A stretch of 64,000 nt of DNA from Streptomyces sp. NRRL F-525 (GCF_000716605.1 NZ_JNXE01000005.1:62001-126000); one strand, 5' to 3'. Shown: positions 53,146 to 63,401, numbered from the stretch's first letter. Notes: generated from the sequence alone by a model not told the origin. Numbers and translations are program-made.

Positions 53146-54492
53146 ATGAGATCTCTGAGAACCGGCTTGTCCCTGGCGGCCCTGTTCACCGGCGCCGTCA
53201 TGCTCTTCGCGGCACCCGCCGCGCACGCCGCCGACACCCCGCTGCGCGACCTCGCCGCCGCGAAGGGCAAAGTCATCGGCACCGCGGTCACCGGCTCCAA
53301 GCTCACCGGCACGTACGGCGACATCGCCGGCAGCCAGTTCAGCTCGCTCACTCCCGGCAACGCCATGAAGTGGGAGACGGTCGAGCCGACGCAGGGCACC
53401 TTCAACTGGTCGGAGGCGGACCAGATCGTCGCCTTCGCGCAGGCCCACCACCAGCAGGTGCGCGGCCACACCCTGGTCTGGCACAGCCAGAACCCGAGCT
53501 GGCTGACCAACGGCACCTGGACTTCGGCCCAGTTGAGCAGCCTGCTGCAGAACCACATCAGTACCGAAGTCGGCCGCTACAAGGGCGAGATCACCGCCTG
53601 GGACGTGGTGAACGAACCCTTCAACGAGGACGGCACGTACCGCTCGACGCTCTGGTACAACGGCCTCGGCGCCAACTACATAGCGCAGGCGCTGACTTGG
53701 GCGCACGCCGCCGACCCGGCCGCCAAGCTCTACATCAACGACTACAACGTCGAGGGCGTCAACGCGAAGTCCACCGCCCTCTACAACCTGGTCAAGTCCC
53801 TTAAGGCGGCGGGCGTTCCGATCGACGGGGTCGGCCTCCAGGCCCACCTCATCCTCGGCCAGGTCCCGGCCACCCTCCAGCAGAACATCCAGCGCTTCGC
53901 CGACCTGGGCGTGGACGTGGCGATCACCGAGCTGGACGTACGGATGGCGCTCCCGGCGGACAGCGCCAAACTCGCCCAGCAGAAGGCCGACTTCAAGAGC
54001 GTGATGGCCGCCTGTGTCGCGGTGACGCGCTGCGTGAACGTCACCGTGTGGGGCTTCACCGACTCCGACTCCTGGGTCGACAGCACGTTCCCGGGCTACG
54101 GGGCGGCGACACCGTACGACGCCAACTACGCGCCGAAACCGGCGTACTACGGCCTCTCGGAGGCGCTCGGCGGTACGACCACGACCCCGCCGCCGACCGG
54201 GGCGTGCTCGGCGACGTACAGCGTGGGCAGTCAGTGGAACACCGGGTTCACGGGGCAGGTGACGATCGCGTGTTCCGGGGCCTCCCTGTCGTCCTGGAAG
54301 GCGACTTGGACGTACGGCGCGGGCCAGCAGATCACCCAGGCCTGGAACGCGACCTGCACCCAGTCGGGCACGGCGGTGAGTTGTGCGAACGCGAGCTACA
54401 ACGGGACGGTCCCGGACGGCGGTTCGGTGACGTTCGGCTTCAACGCGTCCTGGAGCGGGAGCGATCCGGTGCCAGCAGTGACCCTGGGATGA
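53146..54492 (+). CDS. Secreted GH10 endo-xylanase with C-terminal CBM2
   Basis: 448 residues from ATG 53146. Signal peptide [22 protein letters not shown]10 domain (about 30-345): [26 protein letters not shown], acid/base Glu157 in [10 protein letters not shown] and nucleophile Glu262 in [28 protein letters not shown] linker is followed by a CBM2-type cellulose/xylan binding domain ([40 protein letters not shown]). Cuts xylan outside the cell to feed the bxl importer. Confidence 0.95.
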   Translation: MRSLRTGLSLAALFTGAVMLFAAPAAHAADTPLRDLAAAKGKVIGTAVTGSKLTGTYGDIAGSQFSSLTPGNAMKWETVEPTQGTFNWSEADQIVAFAQAHHQQVRGHTLVWHSQNPSWLTNGTWTSAQLSSLLQNHISTEVGRYKGEITAWDVVNEPFNEDGTYRSTLWYNGLGANYIAQALTWAHAADPAAKLYINDYNVEGVNAKSTALYNLVKSLKAAGVPIDGVGLQAHLILGQVPATLQQNIQRFADLGVDVAITELDVRMALPADSAKLAQQKADFKSVMAACVAVTRCVNVTVWGFTDSDSWVDSTFPGYGAATPYDANYAPKPAYYGLSEALGGTTTTPPPTGACSATYSVGSQWNTGFTGQVTIACSGASLSSWKATWTYGAGQQITQAWNATCTQSGTAVSCANASYNGTVPDGGSVTFGFNASWSGSDPVPAVTLG

Positions 54493-54624
54493 GGGAGGCG
54501 GGGGAGGCGGAGGGGCCTCCGGAGGCGTGAAGCGGGGCTGAGAACCGTGAGATTTTCCGTAGAAAACCGTCTCGGGACGCCTCCCCTAACTTTCTCCTAA
54601 TAATTCGGACTTACGTTCCTCCCC

Positions 54625-55677
54625 GTGACGGACACAGAGAACGTTGACGAGGACAGACGCGTGGGCCGGCGGTCGAGAGTGCTGAAGATCGCCGGCCTCA
54701 CTCTGGCCGGCGCCCTCGTCCTGGGTGTCGCCACGGCCGGCTGGGCCTACTGGCATCTCAACAGCAACATCAAGAGCGTCGACATCGACAGCGCGCTCGG
54801 CACCGACCGCCCCGTGAAGGCGGTGACCACACCGTCCGCCGCCGCGTCCGCGTCCGCCACCCCCGTGCCGACCGGCTCCCTGAACATCCTGGTCCTCGGC
54901 TCCGACTCGCGCAGCGGCAAGGAGAACAAGGCACTCGGCGGCGGCAGCAGCACCGGCGCCCGCTCCGACACGGCGATGGTCGTCCACGTCGACGCGGGCC
55001 GTAAGAAGGCCACGATCGTCAGCATCCCGCGCGACACGCTCGTCACCCGGCCGTCGTGCCCGCTGTCGTCCGGGGGCTCCACGTCCGTGGCGTACAACGC
55101 GATGTTCAACACCGCGTACTCGGTGGGCGGCCCGGTGTGCGCGGTCAAGACGGTCGAGTCGATCACCGGCGTCCGCATGGACCACTACATAGAGATCGAC
55201 TTCGCGGGCTTCGCGAAGCTGGTGAACGCGCTCGGCGGTGTCACGGTGACGACCACGCAGGACATCGACGACGACGACAGCCACCTGCACCTCAAGAAGG
55301 GCACGCACCACCTCAACGGCAAGCAGGCCCTGGCCCTCGCCCGCACCCGGCACGGCATAGGCGACGGCAGCGACCTGGGCCGAATAGGCCTCCAACAGAT
55401 GCTGGTGAAGGCCCTGTTGACCCAGATCTCCACCCACGACCTGCTCACCGACCCCGCCAAGCTCTACGAGGTCACCGACGCGGTCACCGACAGCCTCACC
55501 ACCGACACCGGCCTCGACTCCCTCAGCGAACTGATCAGCCTGGGCCAGAGCCTGAAGGGGCTGTCGGCGGACGCGGTGACGACGGTGACGATGCCGAACG
55601 TCACGGCACCGTCCGACCCGAACCGGGTGGTGGCGAAGGAGCCGGCGGCGAGCGATCTGTGGGAGTCGCTGCGCTGA
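54625..55677 (+). CDS. LytR-CpsA-Psr family protein
   Basis: 350 residues from GTG 54625. One N-terminal membrane helix (AGLTLAGALVLGVATAGWAY) after a basic RVGRRSRVLK, then the LCP domain: LNILVLGSDSRSGKENKALG, ARSDTAMVVHVDAGRKKATI, VSIPRDTLVTRP and QALALARTRHGIGDGSDLGR. The conserved Asp/Arg residues for the lipid pyrophosphate are present. LCP enzymes attach teichoic acids or other glycopolymers to peptidoglycan. TAATAA at about 54597 is a candidate -10. Confidence 0.92.
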   Translation: MTDTENVDEDRRVGRRSRVLKIAGLTLAGALVLGVATAGWAYWHLNSNIKSVDIDSALGTDRPVKAVTTPSAAASASATPVPTGSLNILVLGSDSRSGKENKALGGGSSTGARSDTAMVVHVDAGRKKATIVSIPRDTLVTRPSCPLSSGGSTSVAYNAMFNTAYSVGGPVCAVKTVESITGVRMDHYIEIDFAGFAKLVNALGGVTVTTTQDIDDDDSHLHLKKGTHHLNGKQALALARTRHGIGDGSDLGRIGLQQMLVKALLTQISTHDLLTDPAKLYEVTDAVTDSLTTDTGLDSLSELISLGQSLKGLSADAVTTVTMPNVTAPSDPNRVVAKEPAASDLWESLR

Positions 55678-55727
55678 CCTGCGTAGACACGGAGGCGGAA
55701 AAAATCTTCGGGGAATTCCGGCGAGTG

Positions 55728-55754
55728 TGTCGATCCGCCCGCCCCTCGTTCGAC
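55728..55754 (+). promoter_or_regulatory. Candidate ECF-type promoter of the DGPF-sigma pair
   Basis: TGTCGA (55728-55733) and CGAC (55751-55754) are 17 bp apart, about 52 bp before the ATG at 55807. This resembles the promoter pattern described for ECF42 sigma factors. It would make the pair self-activating. Confidence 0.45.
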
Positions 55755-55806
55755 GCATGGTTGAAAGGCCGGGAACGACCTGGCCGGAACGACCCGAGGA
55801 GTCACC

Positions 55807-56163
55807 ATGCCCCGCTACCTCTCCCTCGTGCAGATCGACGAGAAGACCGCCCCCGCCGAGGGCCCCAGCGCCGAGCTGATGCAGCGCATGGGCGAGCTGA
55901 TCGAGGAGATCACCAAGGCCGGCGTCATGCTCGACACCGCCGGTCTCACCCCGACCGCGCAGGGCGCCCGCGTGCACTGGGAGGGCGGCAAGATCTCCGT
56001 GACCGACGGGCCGTTCACCGAGTCCAAGGAGGTCGTCGGCGGCTACGCGCTCATGCAGTGCAAGGACATGGCCGAGGCGATCGAGTGGACGAAGCGGTTC
56101 CTGAAGGTGCACGAGGAGTTCTGGACCGTGACGTGCGAGGTGCGGGAGATCGCGGAGGGCTGA
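55807..56163 (+). CDS. DGPF (YCII-related) domain protein
   Basis: 118 residues. The naming motif is intact: KISVTDGPFTESKEVVGGYA, with MPRYLSLVQIDEKTA at the start and AIEWTKRFLKVHEEFWTVTC near the end. YCII/DGPF proteins are small dimeric barrels of unknown activity that accompany ECF42 sigma factors. The sigma gene follows 73 bp later. Confidence 0.92.
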   Translation: MPRYLSLVQIDEKTAPAEGPSAELMQRMGELIEEITKAGVMLDTAGLTPTAQGARVHWEGGKISVTDGPFTESKEVVGGYALMQCKDMAEAIEWTKRFLKVHEEFWTVTCEVREIAEG

Positions 56164-56236
56164 GCACTCCGCGATCGCCGTGGCCTCGCCCGGCCTTCCT
56201 TGGTCTGAGGCCGCCGGGGGTGTTGCATGGTGGGTT

Positions 56237-57523
56237 GTGACTCCGGAATCACAGCCCACCGCGGCCCCGCACGGCAACGCCACCGACCCGCACAGCACCA
56301 TCGAGACCGTCTTCCGCATCGAGTCCCCCCGCATCATCGCCGCCGTCGCCCGCCTGGTCCGCGACGTGGGCATCGCCGAGGAACTCGCGCAGGACGCGCT
56401 GGTCGCCGCCCTGGAGCAGTGGCCGAGGGACGGCGTGCCCGACAACCCGGGCGCCTGGCTCATGGCCACCGCCAGACACCGCGCCGTCGACCTCATCCGG
56501 CGCCGGGAGAACTACGCCCGCAAGCTCCAGGAGATCGGCCGCACCCTGGAGACGACGGCCCCGCCCGAGGAACCCCCGGCCCCCGACGACATCGACGACG
56601 ACCTCCTGCGCCTGGTCTTCACCACCTGCCATCCGGTCCTCTCCGCCGAGTCCCGCACCGCCCTCACCCTGCGCCTCCTCGGCGGCCTGACCACCCCCGA
56701 GATCGCCCGCGCGTTCCTCGTCCCCGAGCCGACGGTCGCCCAGCGCATCGTCCGCGCCAAACGCACCCTGGCCACCAAGAACGTCGCCTTCGAGGTCCCC
56801 TACGGCCCCGACCGTGAGGCCCGCCTGGGCTCGGTCCTGGACGTCATCTACCTGATCTTCAACGAGGGTTACGCGGCGACGGCGGGCGACGACTGGCTCC
56901 GCCCGAGCCTCTGCGAGGACGCCCTCCGCCTGGCCCGCCTCCTGGCCGCCCTGATGCCGAAGGAGCCCGAAGTCCACGCGCTGGCCTCGCTGTTGGAGTT
57001 CCAGGCCTCCCGCTCGGCCGCCCGCACCGGCCCCGACGGCGACCCCGTCCTCCTCAAGGACCAGAACCGCCGCCGCTGGAACCGCCTCCTCATCGCTCGC
57101 GGCATCACCGCCCTCGGCCGCGCCGACGCCACGTCCACCGGCGCCCCCGGCCCCTACGCCCTCCAGGCCGCCATCGCCGCCTGCCACGCCCACGCGTACA
57201 CCTACGACGAGACCGACTGGCCGACGATCGCGACCCTGTACGCCCTCCTCGCCGCCCGATCCCCGTCCCCCGTCGTCGAGTTGAACCGCGCGGTCGCCGT
57301 CTCGATGGCCGAGGGCCCGGCCCCGGCACTGGAGATCGTCGACACCCTCGCCTCCGAACCCGCCCTGCGCGACTACCACTTGCTGCCCAGCGTCCGCGGC
57401 GACCTGCTGCTCCGCCTCGGCCGTACGACGGAGGCGAAGGCGGAGTTCACCCGGGCGGCCGCCCTCGCCCGCAACGAACGCGAACGCCAACTCCTGCTGC
57501 GCCGGGCGGCGGAGGCGACCTAG
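56237..57523 (+). CDS. ECF42-type RNA polymerase sigma factor
   Basis: 428 residues from GTG 56237 (a GTG at 56180 would add 19 unlikely residues). Sigma region 2 is at 20-90 (AAVARLVRDVGIAEELAQDA, NPGAWLMATARHRAVDLIRR), region 4 at about 130-190 (ALTLRLLGGLTTPEIARAFL, VPEPTVAQRIVRAKR). A long C-terminal helical extension (DVIYLIFNEGYAATAGDDWL, VELNRAVAVSMAEGPAPALE) marks ECF42; it has TPR-like character and no anti-sigma gene accompanies it. Confidence 0.92.
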   Translation: MTPESQPTAAPHGNATDPHSTIETVFRIESPRIIAAVARLVRDVGIAEELAQDALVAALEQWPRDGVPDNPGAWLMATARHRAVDLIRRRENYARKLQEIGRTLETTAPPEEPPAPDDIDDDLLRLVFTTCHPVLSAESRTALTLRLLGGLTTPEIARAFLVPEPTVAQRIVRAKRTLATKNVAFEVPYGPDREARLGSVLDVIYLIFNEGYAATAGDDWLRPSLCEDALRLARLLAALMPKEPEVHALASLLEFQASRSAARTGPDGDPVLLKDQNRRRWNRLLIARGITALGRADATSTGAPGPYALQAAIAACHAHAYTYDETDWPTIATLYALLAARSPSPVVELNRAVAVSMAEGPAPALEIVDTLASEPALRDYHLLPSVRGDLLLRLGRTTEAKAEFTRAAALARNERERQLLLRRAAEAT

Positions 57524-57530
57524 GGGCGTC

Positions 57531-58712
57531 CTAGGCGGGCCGCCCGATCAACATCGCCGGTGCCCCCGCGACCCGAGTAAGGAACACCGTCGCCGAGTTG
57601 GGCCCCTGAGGCTTCACCTTCCGCCGCAGTTCCTCCGGCTCGACGGCCGACCCCCGCTTCTTCACGGTGAGGATGCCCACCTCCCGCTCCCGCAGCAGCG
57701 CCTTCAACTTCTTGACGCCGAAGGGGAGTTGGTCGGTGATCTCGTAGGCGGAGGCGTACGCGGTCGGCCGTAGCTCATCCGCAGTCACATACGCGATGGT
57801 CTCGTCGACGAGCCCGCCCCCGACCTCCTCCGCGACCTCGGCGACGAGATGCGCGCGGATGACGGCGCCGTCGGGTTCGTACAAGTACCGCCCCACGGAA
57901 CGGACTTCGGGGTCGGGCAGTCCGCGCCCGTGCAGAACTCGCGGGCCGGGGAGGAGAGTTGCCCGCACCGCCCTCGGCCGCACTCCCGCCCCGAACCAGA
58001 GCACCGCCTCCTTCACGTCACCGCCGTCCGAGATCCACTCCGCCTCGGCCGTCGCCGGGATCGCCTCGTGCGGTACCCCGGGGGCGATCTTCAGCGCGGC
58101 GAGCGGGGCCGTCGTAGCGGCGTCGATGGCCCAGGACAACGGCGGGGAGTACGCCTCGGGGTCGAAGATGCGGCCGCGGCCGCCGCGTCGGGCGGGGTCG
58201 ACGAACACGGCGTCGTAGGCGGACGTGTCGACGTCCGTCACGTCCGCTTCCCGTACCTCGATCAGGTCGGCCAGGCCGAGGGCCTCGGCGTTGGCGCGGG
58301 CGACGGCGACCGTCAGCGGGTCGTGGTCCACGGCCAGGACCCGTACCCCCGCCCGTGCCAGCGCGATCGCGTCGCCGCCGATGCCGCAGCAGAGGTCGGC
58401 GACGGAGGTCACGCCGAGGTCCAGGAGGCGGGTGGCGCGGTAGGTGGCGACGGTGGAGCGGGTGGACTGTTCGAAGCCGTTCGGGGTGAAGAACATCCGG
58501 TCGGCGTCCTCGGGTGTGAACTTCGCCGCCGCCGCGCGCTGCCGCAGCCGGGCCTGGCCGAGCGCCGCCGAGACGAGGTCGGCGGGGTGGTCGCGGCGCA
58601 GCCGGGTGGCGACGGCGAGTTCCTTGGCCGGGTCGGTGCCGCGGACCTCGTCGAGGAGGGCGCGGCCCTCGGGGGTGAGCAGGGCGGCGAAGGCGAGTAC
58701 GGGGTCGTTCAC
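57531..58712 (-). CDS. SAM-dependent methyltransferase with THUMP-like C-terminal domain
   Basis: 393 residues from GTG 58712. The SAM site is VADLCCGIGGDAIALARAGV, then VLAVDHDPLTVAVARANAEA and an NPPY-like AVFVDPARRGGRGRIFDPE. The C-terminal part (DELRPTAYASAYEITDQLPF, KKLKALLREREVGILTVKKR) fits the THUMP-like domain. The target is probably RNA but is not known. Convergent with the sigma gene, 7 bp apart. Confidence 0.85.
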   Translation of the reverse strand: MNDPVLAFAALLTPEGRALLDEVRGTDPAKELAVATRLRRDHPADLVSAALGQARLRQRAAAAKFTPEDADRMFFTPNGFEQSTRSTVATYRATRLLDLGVTSVADLCCGIGGDAIALARAGVRVLAVDHDPLTVAVARANAEALGLADLIEVREADVTDVDTSAYDAVFVDPARRGGRGRIFDPEAYSPPLSWAIDAATTAPLAALKIAPGVPHEAIPATAEAEWISDGGDVKEAVLWFGAGVRPRAVRATLLPGPRVLHGRGLPDPEVRSVGRYLYEPDGAVIRAHLVAEVAEEVGGGLVDETIAYVTADELRPTAYASAYEITDQLPFGVKKLKALLREREVGILTVKKRGSAVEPEELRRKVKPQGPNSATVFLTRVAGAPAMLIGRPA

Positions 58713-58813
58713 CGGGACATTGTGGGCCAGTCGGTGGACGGTGTGCCTCCGGTGGCGGAGTCGCGGCGGTGTCGGCGCGGGATCGGGGCCGGGGGCTGAA
58801 AAGATCCGACCCC

Positions 58814-59773
58814 ATGCGAGTAGTCGTACAAAATGACATCAATCGGGCGCGTGGGGACCGGGCGCACGCGAACCCGCGCCGGAGGGCGGGCGCCCGTGGC
58901 GCGCTCGCCGCTCTCGCGCTGGCCGCGCTCGTCTCCGGCTGCGGCCAGCCCGGCTCGGGCGCGGCCGTCCATCCGGCGCAGGGCGCGCAGCCGTTGCACG
59001 CGCCCCCGGCCCGCGCGCTGGACTCCTACGCGAGCAAGCTGCGCGCCGCGTACGCCGCGCGGGTCGCCGCGGCCAAGCGCTGGGGGCTGGCGAAGGTGCC
59101 GCTCACGGCGCCGCCGGCGCCCGCGCGCAAGCCGGAGATCACCGCGCGCAAGGGTTTCGAGGTGGACGACCAGGAGGAGTTGAACCTCCCGCCGGTCTTC
59201 ACCACGATCCCGACCACGAAGAAGATCGTCTTCCTCACGATCGACGACGGGGAGAACAAGGACCCCGCGTTCCTGCGGATGATGAGCGACCTGAAGATCC
59301 CGTACACCGCCTTCCTCAGCAACTACCTGGTGAAGGACGACTACGGCTACTTCCGGAAGATGCAGGCGCAGGGGCACACGATCAACAACCACACCCTCAC
59401 GCATCCGTATCTGCCGGGGCTGTCCTACGCCGAGCAGCGGCACGAGATCTGCGGGATGCAGGACATCATGAAGAAGCAGTTCGGCAAGGCCCCGACCGTG
59501 TTCCGGCCGCCGTACGGGAACTACAACCACGACACCCTCGTCGCCGCGAAGTCCTGTGGCATCAAGTACGCCCCGATCTGGGACGAGGAGGTGTTCGTCG
59601 ACCACTGGGAGTACCGCGAGGACGACCGGTCCCTGCACCCCGGTGACATCGTCCTGACGCACTTCCGGGGCCGTGAGGACTGGAAGGGCACGATGGTCGA
59701 CGACATGCGCCGCTTCCTGGGCAAGGTCACGGCGGAGGGCTACGCGGTGGCCCGCCTGGAGGACTACCTGTGA
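58814..59773 (+). CDS. Polysaccharide deacetylase lipoprotein
   Basis: 319 residues from ATG 58814. Lipobox ALVSGCGQ after ALAALALAA. The NodB domain is complete in its main motifs: IVFLTIDDGENKDPAFLRMM (Asp pair), HTINNHTLTHPYLPG (zinc His), FRPPYGNYNHDTL, and HPGDIVLTHFRG at the end. Likely removes acetyl groups from a wall or surface glycan. Stop overlaps the next gene, a degenerate relative. Confidence 0.9.
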   Translation: MRVVVQNDINRARGDRAHANPRRRAGARGALAALALAALVSGCGQPGSGAAVHPAQGAQPLHAPPARALDSYASKLRAAYAARVAAAKRWGLAKVPLTAPPAPARKPEITARKGFEVDDQEELNLPPVFTTIPTTKKIVFLTIDDGENKDPAFLRMMSDLKIPYTAFLSNYLVKDDYGYFRKMQAQGHTINNHTLTHPYLPGLSYAEQRHEICGMQDIMKKQFGKAPTVFRPPYGNYNHDTLVAAKSCGIKYAPIWDEEVFVDHWEYREDDRSLHPGDIVLTHFRGREDWKGTMVDDMRRFLGKVTAEGYAVARLEDYL

Positions 59774-60477
59774 GGTTCGCGACCCTGCGGACGCCGGTGG
59801 CCGTCGCGTTGGCGGCCACCCTCCTCACCGGCTGCGCGCAGTCCGTCGACCCGATCGAACGGCTCGGCAAGAAGGCCGCCCAGCGCGTCCACCCGCACGG
59901 CCCGTCCCGCGAACAGCCGTACCGCCACTGGGGTTTGACGGCCCCGCTGGCCCCCGCCCCGAAACCGTCCCCCCACCCCGCCGCCCGCTCGGCGGGCCCG
60001 GGCCTCCCACCCGCCGTGGACCACGTCCGCACCCGGGACAAGGTCGTGTTCCTGACCTACGACCACGACGCGGGCGTGCGGCCGGACCCGAGGTTCGCGG
60101 ACATGGTCCGTGAACTCCGGTTGCCCGTCACCGTTTTCGGCACGACGCCCGAGCGCCACCACTTCGCCGGCCTCCCGTACACCACCCAACGCACCGAGAT
60201 CTGCGGCCGGCATCCCCGTCCCGACTCCCGGCTGCTCAGGCCCCCTCACGGCGCGTACGACACGACGACCCGCCGTGCCGCGGCCGACTGCGGAGTCTCC
60301 GCCCTGGTCCTGTGGCGGGCTGCCATGACCACCGGAACGCTCACCTACACGCGCGGCGACCACCATCTGGCCCCGGGCGACATCGTCCGCATCGCCCCGA
60401 CCGACACGACGGCCCGACTGCTGCGCGGCATCCAGGAGCAGGGCCTGACGGTGGGCCGCCTGGAGGACTACCTGTAG
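59770..60477 (+). CDS. Degenerate deacetylase-like lipoprotein
   Basis: 235 residues from GTG 59770, overlapping the previous stop (GTGA). Lipobox TLLTGCAQ. The middle and end follow the preceding gene (KVVFLTYDHDAGVRPDPRFA, EICGRHPRPDSRLLRPPHGA, LAPGDIVRIAP, and the same LEDYL end). The first Asp pair is altered and the whole HTINNHTLTHP zinc-histidine segment is absent by deletion. It is probably inactive and may bind the same glycan or assist its partner. Confidence 0.8.
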   Translation: MRFATLRTPVAVALAATLLTGCAQSVDPIERLGKKAAQRVHPHGPSREQPYRHWGLTAPLAPAPKPSPHPAARSAGPGLPPAVDHVRTRDKVVFLTYDHDAGVRPDPRFADMVRELRLPVTVFGTTPERHHFAGLPYTTQRTEICGRHPRPDSRLLRPPHGAYDTTTRRAAADCGVSALVLWRAAMTTGTLTYTRGDHHLAPGDIVRIAPTDTTARLLRGIQEQGLTVGRLEDYL

Positions 60478-60557
60478 CGCGCGCCGGGCGGGAGTGTCAG
60501 AGGCCCCGGATAGCCTGCCGCGCACGACGAACAGCGGTGAGCGGAAAGGGCCTTGCG

Positions 60558-60980
60558 ATGGGTGGCAGCCAGTGGACCTCGACGGGGCCGTACCAGAAGG
60601 ATCTTGAGTCGGCGTTCCGGCAGGCGCAGGAACAGAAACTGGCTGAGGACGACCACGGGTTCCCGGGGCGGGACATCCTCGATCTGTGCGAGGACGAGGG
60701 CTGGGCGGAGTACATCCTGACGGGCGGCACCTCCTCCGTGCTCGACTTCTGCGACCTCGTCGACGCCGCGTCCGGGGACGAGTTCGCCATGATGCGACCC
60801 CTGACCGAGGACGAGGTGCGCGACTGGGCGCCGGAGGGCAGACCCACCCGCGAGCAATGGGTCGCGGCCCTCCGCACCTGGGTTCTGCCCTTCCCGGGCC
60901 GTGGGAGCGGTCGCTGCACGATCCTCTATCGCGAGGGTGAGCCGGCCGAGATCGGCTACTGGGGATGCACGGTGGACTAG
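60558..60980 (+). CDS. Unknown 140-residue protein
   Basis: ATG 60558 follows GGAAAGG by 8 nt. Soluble and acidic: WTSTGPYQKDLESAFRQAQE, FPGRDILDLCEDEGWAEYIL, VLDFCDLVDAASGDEFAMMR, then RGSGRCTILYREGEPAEIGY. Two-domain alpha/beta look, no catalytic motif. Seen as a conserved Streptomyces protein by character only; no function can be given. Confidence 0.7.
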   Translation: MGGSQWTSTGPYQKDLESAFRQAQEQKLAEDDHGFPGRDILDLCEDEGWAEYILTGGTSSVLDFCDLVDAASGDEFAMMRPLTEDEVRDWAPEGRPTREQWVAALRTWVLPFPGRGSGRCTILYREGEPAEIGYWGCTVD

Positions 60981-61012
60981 CGCGGGGAACTTTCCGGCGC
61001 CGGTCGGCACAC

Positions 61013-61083
61013 CCAGCCCGTCCGGCGTTTGAGGACGAGGCCGTGCAGGCCGACAGCGGGGGTCTGGGGGCGCAGCCCCCAGG
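61013..61083 (-). repeat. Dispersed repeat of the second family, copy B
   Basis: Plus strand reads CCAGCCCGTCCGGCGTTTGA then GGACGAGGCCGTGCAGGCCG and ends GGGGGCGCAGCCCCCAGG. It is the reverse complement of 37957-38023 over about 67 bp with few changes, including the GGGGGC/GCCCCC hairpin. It sits between the 140-residue gene and the groES promoter. Confidence 0.75.
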
Positions 61084-61156
61084 AACGGCGGCATCGAACA
61101 CAGCCCCGCCGGACAGCTCAGGGCGACGGAGAAATTCCGCTCAAGCGCCGCGGGCA

Positions 61157-61230
61157 TTGGCACTCCGCTTGACCGAGTGCTAATCGCAGTCATAGTCTCA
61201 GACCTGGCACTCCCCCCTGGAGAGTGCCAA
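61157..61230 (+). promoter_or_regulatory. groES-groEL promoter with two CIRCE elements
   Basis: CIRCE 1: TTGGCACTC (61157-61165), 9 nt, GAGTGCTAA (61175-61183). CIRCE 2: CTGGCACTC (61204-61212), 9 nt, GAGTGCCAA (61222-61230). TTGACC (61169-61174) and TAGTCT (61193-61198) with an 18-bp spacer form the promoter; its -35 lies inside CIRCE 1 and CIRCE 2 begins just after the -10. HrcA binding would cover the whole promoter. hrcA itself is not in the window. Confidence 0.93.
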
Positions 61231-61327
61231 TAGCGACGGGCAGGTCCGGCACCCGCGACGACGGATCCACCTGGTCGCCACCTCAGACAGTTAACCCCGT
61301 GAGATCTCCGAAGGGGGAGGTCGGATC

Positions 61328-61636
61328 GTGACGACCACCAGCTCCAAGGTTGCCATCAAGCCGCTTGAGGACCGCATTGTGGTCCAGCCGCTCGACGCCG
61401 AGCAGACCACGGCCTCTGGCCTGGTCATCCCGGACACCGCCAAGGAGAAGCCCCAGGAGGGCGTCGTCCTGGCCGTTGGCCCGGGCCGCTTCGAGAACGG
61501 CGAGCGTCTTCCGCTCGACGTGAAGACCGGCGACATCGTGCTGTACAGCAAGTACGGCGGCACCGAAGTGAAGTACAGCGGCGAGGAGTACCTCGTCCTC
61601 TCGGCCCGCGACGTGCTCGCGATCATCGAGAAGTAA
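61328..61636 (+). CDS. groES: GroES co-chaperonin
   Basis: 102 residues from GTG 61328 with GGGGGAGG upstream. The 10-kDa lid of Gro[22 protein letters not shown], the mobile loop [20 protein letters not shown], and [24 protein letters not shown] end (here [20 protein letters not shown]). First gene of the heat-shock operon. Confidence 0.98.
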   Translation: MTTTSSKVAIKPLEDRIVVQPLDAEQTTASGLVIPDTAKEKPQEGVVLAVGPGRFENGERLPLDVKTGDIVLYSKYGGTEVKYSGEEYLVLSARDVLAIIEK

Positions 61637-61657
61637 TTCACCCAGTTTTGCAGTGAG

Positions 61658-61707
61658 CTACGCCCCTGGCCCCCGCGACCTTATGAAGCCGGGCGTCAGG
61701 GGCGTAG
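61658..61707 (+). promoter_or_regulatory. Hairpin between groES and groEL
   Basis: CTACGCCCCTG (61658-61668) pairs perfectly with CAGGGGCGTAG (61697-61707), with further GCC/GGC pairing inside. It occupies half of the 112-bp gap. No T-run. It may shape the ratio of groES to groEL by partial termination or by processing. Confidence 0.55.
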
Positions 61708-61739
61708 TTCGTTTCACCCACGTTTTCCGAGAGGGCTGA

Positions 61740-63374
<1,635 letters not shown>

Positions 63375-63401
63375 CGCCAGTCGGTGAACCGGTAGTACGT
63401 C

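Noticed and set aside
50557..53847. Single minus-strand frame of 1096 codons spanning bxlE, bxlR antisense and xylanase antisense
   Set aside because: Only the last 442 codons are a protein (lipobox and ribosome site at 51885). The rest lies antisense to bxlR and the xylanase gene.
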